Part shown: positions 14,596 to 17,663 of the stretch, piece by piece | How positions within the stretch are numbered: the first letter of the stretch is position 1 | Layout: each line of letters starts with the position of its first letter | Origin: Bacillota bacterium | GTDB taxonomy: Bacteria; Bacillota; Bacilli; Tumebacillales; Effusibacillaceae | Reading direction: 5' to 3' | Assembly: GCA_020059765.1 (NCBI GenBank) | Contig: JAGVBM010000363.1 | Coordinates: forward strand, 1 to 17,663 | Length of the DNA: 17,663 nucleotides | Position numbers and translations under genes: made by a program | Notes under the pieces: model-generated | The model's input: the letters and a program-made list of their open reading frames with translations, nothing else | Database searches by the model: none | Told to the model about the DNA's origin: nothing

Positions 14596-14988
14596 ATGGA
14601 AATGCCTTTGGATCTGACGTGGTTCTGGGTAACCCTCGGAATTGCAGTCTCGTTGTCAGGCTACGTGTTGCTTCACATACAGCGGCACCCGATACCGGCC
14701 GCTTTGCAATTCAATCTTCCGGATGAGGCCCTGCTGCAAGATCAACAATGGATCCTGCCGGATAGGCGCCGCCAATTTCGGGTTCGCCGCAAAATGCCTC
14801 GCAAGGACAATAGTTCCGCATCGGACGAACCGTCACCCGACTCCTTGATGACTCATGATCTGCAACCTACATTAAGGAGGATGTTCTTATGTATTCATGG
14901 CTGCAGCCAGTCACATCCGTTATGGCCTCCATTCTCACTCTCATTTTTCAAGCGGTGCAGGATTGGGGTTTGGCGGTTCTGTTCATGA
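14596..14988 (+). CDS. Small membrane-anchored protein of unknown function, overlapping yidC
   Basis: The frame codes for 130 residues. A strong GGGAGGTG site six bases upstream supports the ATG. Residues about 8-27 (TWFWVTLGIAVSLSGYVLLH) make one transmembrane segment, followed by an arginine-rich stretch (DRRRQFRVRRKMPRK) and a Ser/Asp/Pro-rich region (DNSSASDEPSPD), so the bulk is probably cytoplasmic. From about residue 98 the frame overlaps the yidC start by 100 bases, and the tail (cysteine- and tryptophan-rich) looks like read-through rather than selected sequence. Homologues may end sooner. Position between an unknown gene and yidC suggests co-transcription. No known family recognised. 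Confidence 0.6.
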   Translation: MEMPLDLTWFWVTLGIAVSLSGYVLLHIQRHPIPAALQFNLPDEALLQDQQWILPDRRRQFRVRRKMPRKDNSSASDEPSPDSLMTHDLQPTLRRMFLCIHGCSQSHPLWPPFSLSFFKRCRIGVWRFCS

Positions 14989-15572
14989 CCCTGTTTGTCC
15001 GTCTGCTGTTGTTTCCGCTGAATTTGCGGACTGCGCGGCAATACGTTTTGCAATCGAAAATCCAGCCGGAATTGAAAACGATCCGGGAGCGGTATACGGA
15101 AGATCGGGATCGTCTCCTGCAAGAAACGATCAAGTTGTATCAGAAATACAATGTCAAGCCGATGTCGATGTTTACGACCGCGCTTCTGCAGATGCCGATT
15201 TTCATGGCGATGTACGGACTGTTTCTGTCCCATGGATCGACCATGTATTCCGTCCTGCTTCCCTGGGTGGTCACATTGGCCCAGGCGGATCCTTGGCATA
15301 TCGTCCCGATCTTCTCCACGCTGCTGACTTTTCTCAATGCGATGATCCCGTTAGCCGGCGATCTGACTGCAGCAGCGCCGATGGGGCAACGATTGCTGCC
15401 GATGCTTTTGATCGTCCCCGTATCCTTGTTTTTCTTGTGGAAAGCTCCGATCGCACTGGGGTTGTATTGGACGGCCGGTTCAATTTTCGCCTTGTTGGAG
15501 CGGGGATTCTACCGAACACGGGTCGGCAAGACATTATTGCTGCAGGGGGCGCCCGCCCAATCGCAAGGCTGA
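14889..15572 (+). CDS. yidC: YidC/Oxa1-family membrane protein insertase, short paralogue
   Basis: A 227-residue multi-spanning protein that inserts and folds membrane proteins. The groove arginine is R38, in TLFVRLLLFPLN, matching Arg73 of B. subtilis SpoIIIJ. The cytoplasmic hairpin IQPELKTIRERYTEDRDRLLQETIKLYQKYNV is followed by LLQMPIFMAMY. About five hydrophobic spans are visible. Differences from housekeeping YidC are the lack of the N-terminal lipoprotein signal with Cys, and KPMSMFTTALLQ in place of the usual NPxxGCLPxLLQ. The gene is also not next to rnpA/rpmH. It is likely an additional YidC. AAGGAGG lies eight bases before the ATG. Confidence 0.88.
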   Translation: MYSWLQPVTSVMASILTLIFQAVQDWGLAVLFMTLFVRLLLFPLNLRTARQYVLQSKIQPELKTIRERYTEDRDRLLQETIKLYQKYNVKPMSMFTTALLQMPIFMAMYGLFLSHGSTMYSVLLPWVVTLAQADPWHIVPIFSTLLTFLNAMIPLAGDLTAAAPMGQRLLPMLLIVPVSLFFLWKAPIALGLYWTAGSIFALLERGFYRTRVGKTLLLQGAPAQSQG

Positions 15573-15595
15573 TTCCTGCTTCGTGACTTGTAAGT

Positions 15596-15640
15596 TATTT
15601 CGCCGCCTCCGTGTGTTACGGGGCGGCGAAATAATTTTAT
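15596..15640 (+). terminator. Strong terminator after yidC
   Basis: CGCCGCC (15601-15607) pairs with GGCGGCG (15622-15628). It is extended inward by CCG/CGG past a one-base bulge and outward by TTATT/AATAA. ATTTTAT follows. The outer A/T pairs mean it may also work for the minus-strand gene that ends at 15657. Confidence 0.87.
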
Positions 15641-15656
15641 CAATGGCCTGAATTGA

Positions 15657-16337
15657 TTATAAGGAGCCGTTATGAGTTTGGAGCGCCCGAATGACCTCTT
15701 TCGCCGTACTTAAACTTGACTGTGGGTTTTGCCCGGTAATCAAGTTGCCGTCCACCTCAATGTGGTCGGACCATAGCGGCGCAGCGACAAAGGTTGCTCC
15801 GAGCCCGCGCACGCGGTCTTCCAGCATAAACGGCATTAGGTTGTCGAAGCGTGCCGCACGTTCTTCGTCATTCGTAAAAGCTGTTACCCGTTTCCCCTTA
15901 ATGAGCGGCTCGCCATTTGACAACCTTACTCCTGCCAAGCCGGCTGGCCCATGGCATACGGCGGCAACCACACGGCCGCTTTCTGCAAAAGCACGAATGA
16001 TCGATTGAAGCATCTCGTTATTCGGCAGGTCAAACATGGTGCCGTGACCACCGGGAAGGAAAATAGCGTCGAAGCCATCGTCAGTTAAATCCTTCAGCGG
16101 AATCGTTTGTTCAAGTTGCTGGAGCGCTTTTGGCCATTTTGTTTCGGTTTGCGGGTCTAGACTGCGCGGGTCAATTGGTGCTTTACCGCCTTTGATGCTG
16201 GCTGTCGTCACCCGGTACCCTTCGGCCAAGAATGCTTCATAAGGCTCCGCGAATTCGGAAAACCATAAACCGGTCTTATGGTCTTGATCGATTTCTTCAT
16301 GACTTGTGATAACGATCAACACACTTTTAATGGACAT
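15657..16337 (-). CDS. DJ-1/PfpI-family protein (Hsp31-like)
   Basis: A 226-residue class I glutamine amidotransferase-like protein. Members act as glyoxalase III, chaperones or deglycase-like enzymes. The nucleophile elbow is AAVCHGPAGL with C128 and H129. E28 in TGLWFSEFAEPYEAF is the conserved glutamate that tunes the cysteine. DAIFLPGGHGTMFDL (about 90-104) and the end region DGNLITGQNPQSS are family signatures. I prefer ATG 16337 (GGGTGAT upstream) over a GTG four codons earlier, which lies in that site. Divergent from a LysR regulator, a common arrangement for a regulator and its target. Inducer could be a reactive carbonyl or oxidant, but this is inference. Confidence 0.9.
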   Translation of the reverse strand: MSIKSVLIVITSHEEIDQDHKTGLWFSEFAEPYEAFLAEGYRVTTASIKGGKAPIDPRSLDPQTETKWPKALQQLEQTIPLKDLTDDGFDAIFLPGGHGTMFDLPNNEMLQSIIRAFAESGRVVAAVCHGPAGLAGVRLSNGEPLIKGKRVTAFTNDEERAARFDNLMPFMLEDRVRGLGATFVAAPLWSDHIEVDGNLITGQNPQSSLSTAKEVIRALQTHNGSL

Positions 16338-16365
16338 CGAAAGAATCACCCTTTCACTATGTTTT

Positions 16366-16379
16366 CATAACCGGTTATG
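16366..16379. promoter_or_regulatory. Perfect palindrome between the DJ-1 and LysR genes, probable operator
   Basis: CATAACCGGTTATG is a perfect 14-bp palindrome. It lies eight bases downstream of the DJ-1 gene -10 box, over its expected transcription start. LysR regulators usually bind dyad-symmetric sites between divergent genes, so the 16451 gene product is the obvious candidate. Confidence 0.55.
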
Positions 16380-16387
16380 TTGGTTCC

Positions 16388-16416
16388 AGTATAGGGCACC
16401 GTATAGTATAATACAA
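16388..16416 (-). promoter_or_regulatory. Promoter of the DJ-1-like gene
   Basis: On the minus strand TTGTAT (16411-16416), 17 bases, then TATACT (16388-16393). The -10 box matches 5 of 6 and the -35 box 3 of 6. The plus strand here also holds TATAAT (16407-16412) and TATAGT (16402-16407), probably for the LysR gene. Confidence 0.5.
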
Positions 16417-16450
16417 ATTATAATAATTATATGGAGGTATAAAAATACTT

Positions 16451-17335
16451 ATGGCTGATTTTGAATGGTATCGATCGTTAGTCGCCATTTACCGGGAGGG
16501 CTCCATTTCGGCAGCGGCCGCGACAAGGTTTATGACGCAACCGGCATTGTCGCAGCATTTGGCTGCCCTCGAAGCGGAGGCGGGAGAACCGTTGTTTCGA
16601 CGCACCTCGCGAAATATGGTGCCAACGGAACGCGGCAAAGCTATCTATGGGCAAATTGTTCAGGCCGTAGATCGGTTGGAACGGGTAACGTCTGAATTCC
16701 AAGGATCACCGGCCATTCTAACTATTCGTCTTGGTACCCCTACCGAATACTTCCATGAACAATTCATTCAACGTCTTGAGGGAATGCAACATCGTTTGCT
16801 CGTTACCTTTGGTCAAAGCAGAGAATTATTGGATTTGCTGAAGCAAAGCAGATTGGACATTGTGATTTCAACCCAGCATTTGTCTGTACCGGGCCTACAA
16901 TTTGTTCGATTCGACACGGAGATTTTCCGATTGGCAGGAACGAAAGAGGAACAATTGTCGATAGACGGGGGGGATAAGCAAACCGCTAAATGGGAGTTGG
17001 AGCAAAAAAAATGGATCAGTTACAGCGATGAATTGCCGATCATCCGACGATTTTGGATGGAGACATTTGGCGAACGGCCTGCGTTCACCTCACATCAGGT
17101 CGTTCCCGATTTGCGTGTGATCAAAACGCTTATCTTGAAAGGGCTGGGGGTAAGTGTGTTGCCTGACTATTTAATAAAGAATGAGTTGGCAGATGGTTCC
17201 TTAAGGGAATTATGGACCTCCCCCAAGCCGGTCATGAATGAGCTTTGGTTGGTGTATCGTTCCGCTGATCGTAATGATTCTGCACTAATGCGGTTTATTG
17301 AGCAAGTATCAGATCAAACCCGGCACAATGATTAA
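16451..17335 (+). CDS. LysR-family transcriptional regulator
   Basis: A 294-residue LTTR of normal length. The N-terminal helix-turn-helix spans about residues 18-37 (GSISAAAATRFMTQPALSQHLAALEAE), followed by GEPLFRRTSRNMVPTERG, the standard end of the DNA-binding domain. The linker helix and a two-lobed effector domain make up the rest, with LRLIKTLILKGLG-type sequence and VLPDYLI near residue 235. GGAGG lies 13 bases before ATG, slightly longer than ideal, and no better in-frame start is seen. It is divergent from the DJ-1-like gene, 113 bases apart, and likely controls it. Effector unknown. Confidence 0.92.
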   Translation: MADFEWYRSLVAIYREGSISAAAATRFMTQPALSQHLAALEAEAGEPLFRRTSRNMVPTERGKAIYGQIVQAVDRLERVTSEFQGSPAILTIRLGTPTEYFHEQFIQRLEGMQHRLLVTFGQSRELLDLLKQSRLDIVISTQHLSVPGLQFVRFDTEIFRLAGTKEEQLSIDGGDKQTAKWELEQKKWISYSDELPIIRRFWMETFGERPAFTSHQVVPDLRVIKTLILKGLGVSVLPDYLIKNELADGSLRELWTSPKPVMNELWLVYRSADRNDSALMRFIEQVSDQTRHND

Positions 17336-17359
17336 TTTTATTTGAAAAATGAAAGAACC

Positions 17360-17551
17360 TTACTCTTCCCGGTTGTCCCGTTTGGCTCGTTCTTCCAGGA
17401 CATCCGACAGGCTGGCCGTTTGATCGGCTTTCTCTTCTCCCACATTGCTGCGAATCGCAGTTTTCACCATGGCGGACAGGATTTTTTCATCAGCGGTGCG
17501 TTCTGCCTTCCGCATCGTGTCTTCAATCAGTTCCGGTTGGTTGTCAACCAT
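17360..17551 (-). CDS. Small charged protein of unknown function (63 residues)
   Basis: I do not recognise this protein. It is soluble, rich in Glu, Asp, Lys and Arg (17 acidic or so), without cysteine or membrane segment, and is predicted mostly helical. The middle (DEKILSAMVKTAIRSN) is amphipathic and the C-terminal third polar. A good site, AAGGGGTGA, lies six bases before the ATG and overlaps the end of the upstream gene, which suggests translational coupling in a minus-strand pair. It is convergent with the LysR gene, 24 bases apart. Confidence 0.6.
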   Translation of the reverse strand: MVDNQPELIEDTMRKAERTADEKILSAMVKTAIRSNVGEEKADQTASLSDVLEERAKRDNREE

Positions 17552-17565
17552 TTGTTGTCACCCCT

Positions 17566-17663
17566 TCATGTAAAGTATTCCACCCTGGCTTGGGGAAAAT
17601 AGGTCTCCACATAACTGCGAATCGTCTCGTTCAACTCGCGGGCTTCCTCATCCGGATAGACCC
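17566..17663 (-). CDS. Unknown gene, C-terminal end only
   Basis: The last 32 codons of a minus-strand gene enter from the right edge and end with TGA at 17566-17568. The end reads YPDEEARELNETIRSY then VETYFPQARVEYFT. It is too short to name a family. The stop is 14 bases before the ATG of the 63-residue gene and shares bases with its binding site, so the two are probably co-transcribed. Confidence 0.55.
   Translation of the reverse strand, partial: VYPDEEARELNETIRSYVETYFPQARVEYFT

Noticed and set aside
14897..15586. 229-codon frame within yidC, same strand
   Set aside because: It is the out-of-frame reading of yidC; the yidC frame has the binding site and the conserved groove arginine.

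Overview
This window looks like a chromosomal stretch from a spore-former-type Gram-positive bacterium (Firmicutes, Bacilli). The evidence is strong AGGAGG-type ribosome binding sites, GTG starts, a near-consensus CcpA cre site, a 3D-domain cell-wall protein end, a B. subtilis-like TenI/ThiO pair, a YtkD-type Nudix hydrolase, a two-subunit KorA/KorB 2-oxoacid:ferredoxin oxidoreductase and a SpoIIIJ/YidC-type insertase. A thermophilic or acidophilic Bacillales relative (Alicyclobacillaceae or similar) would fit, but that is inference. No rRNA, tRNA, CRISPR array, transposase or phage gene is visible, and no gap without a gene exceeds about 170 bases.

Layout. (1) 1-117 is the 3' end of a 3D-domain protein with its own terminator. 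(2) 241-2855, minus strand, is a three-gene unit: HepT/DUF86-like protein, M20 metallopeptidase, then a cupin protein with an unrecognised N-terminal half. (3) 3084-4881, plus strand, is tenI-thiO (thiamine thiazole supply), preceded by a sigma-A-like promoter. (4) 4941-5666, minus strand, is a glycerophosphodiester phosphodiesterase. (5) 5837-9480, plus strand, holds a GntR regulator with an operator-like palindrome in its own leader, then korA-korB behind a cre-like site, closed by a strong terminator. (6) 9549-14202, minus strand, is a tightly spaced six-gene run: MidA-like methyltransferase, 5'(3')-deoxyribonucleotidase, thioredoxin-reductase-like flavoprotein lacking CxxC, YtkD-like Nudix hydrolase, 3-hydroxyisobutyrate-dehydrogenase-family enzyme, A24 prepilin peptidase. 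(7) 14284-15572, plus strand and divergent from region 6, has two small unknown proteins and a short YidC paralogue, ended by a strong hairpin. (8) 15657-17335 is a divergent DJ-1/PfpI-like gene and LysR regulator with a perfect 14-bp palindrome between them. (9) The right edge has a 63-residue unknown protein and the 3' end of another unknown gene, both minus strand.

How the genes work together. Most of the window is core metabolism and housekeeping. KorAB links 2-oxoacid (probably 2-oxoglutarate) oxidation to ferredoxin and may be under carbon catabolite control. TenI/ThiO feed thiamine thiazole synthesis, and thiamine diphosphate is the KorB cofactor. The six-gene run mixes nucleotide clean-up (nucleotidase, Nudix) with NAD(P)H-linked redox enzymes. 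I see no clear defence or mobile system. The most notable points are the CxxC-less TrxR-like flavoprotein in its operon, the YidC paralogue with two unknown partner ORFs (one overlapping it by 100 nt), the GntR autoregulatory site, the cre site before korA, and the HepT-like gene with no visible antitoxin partner.
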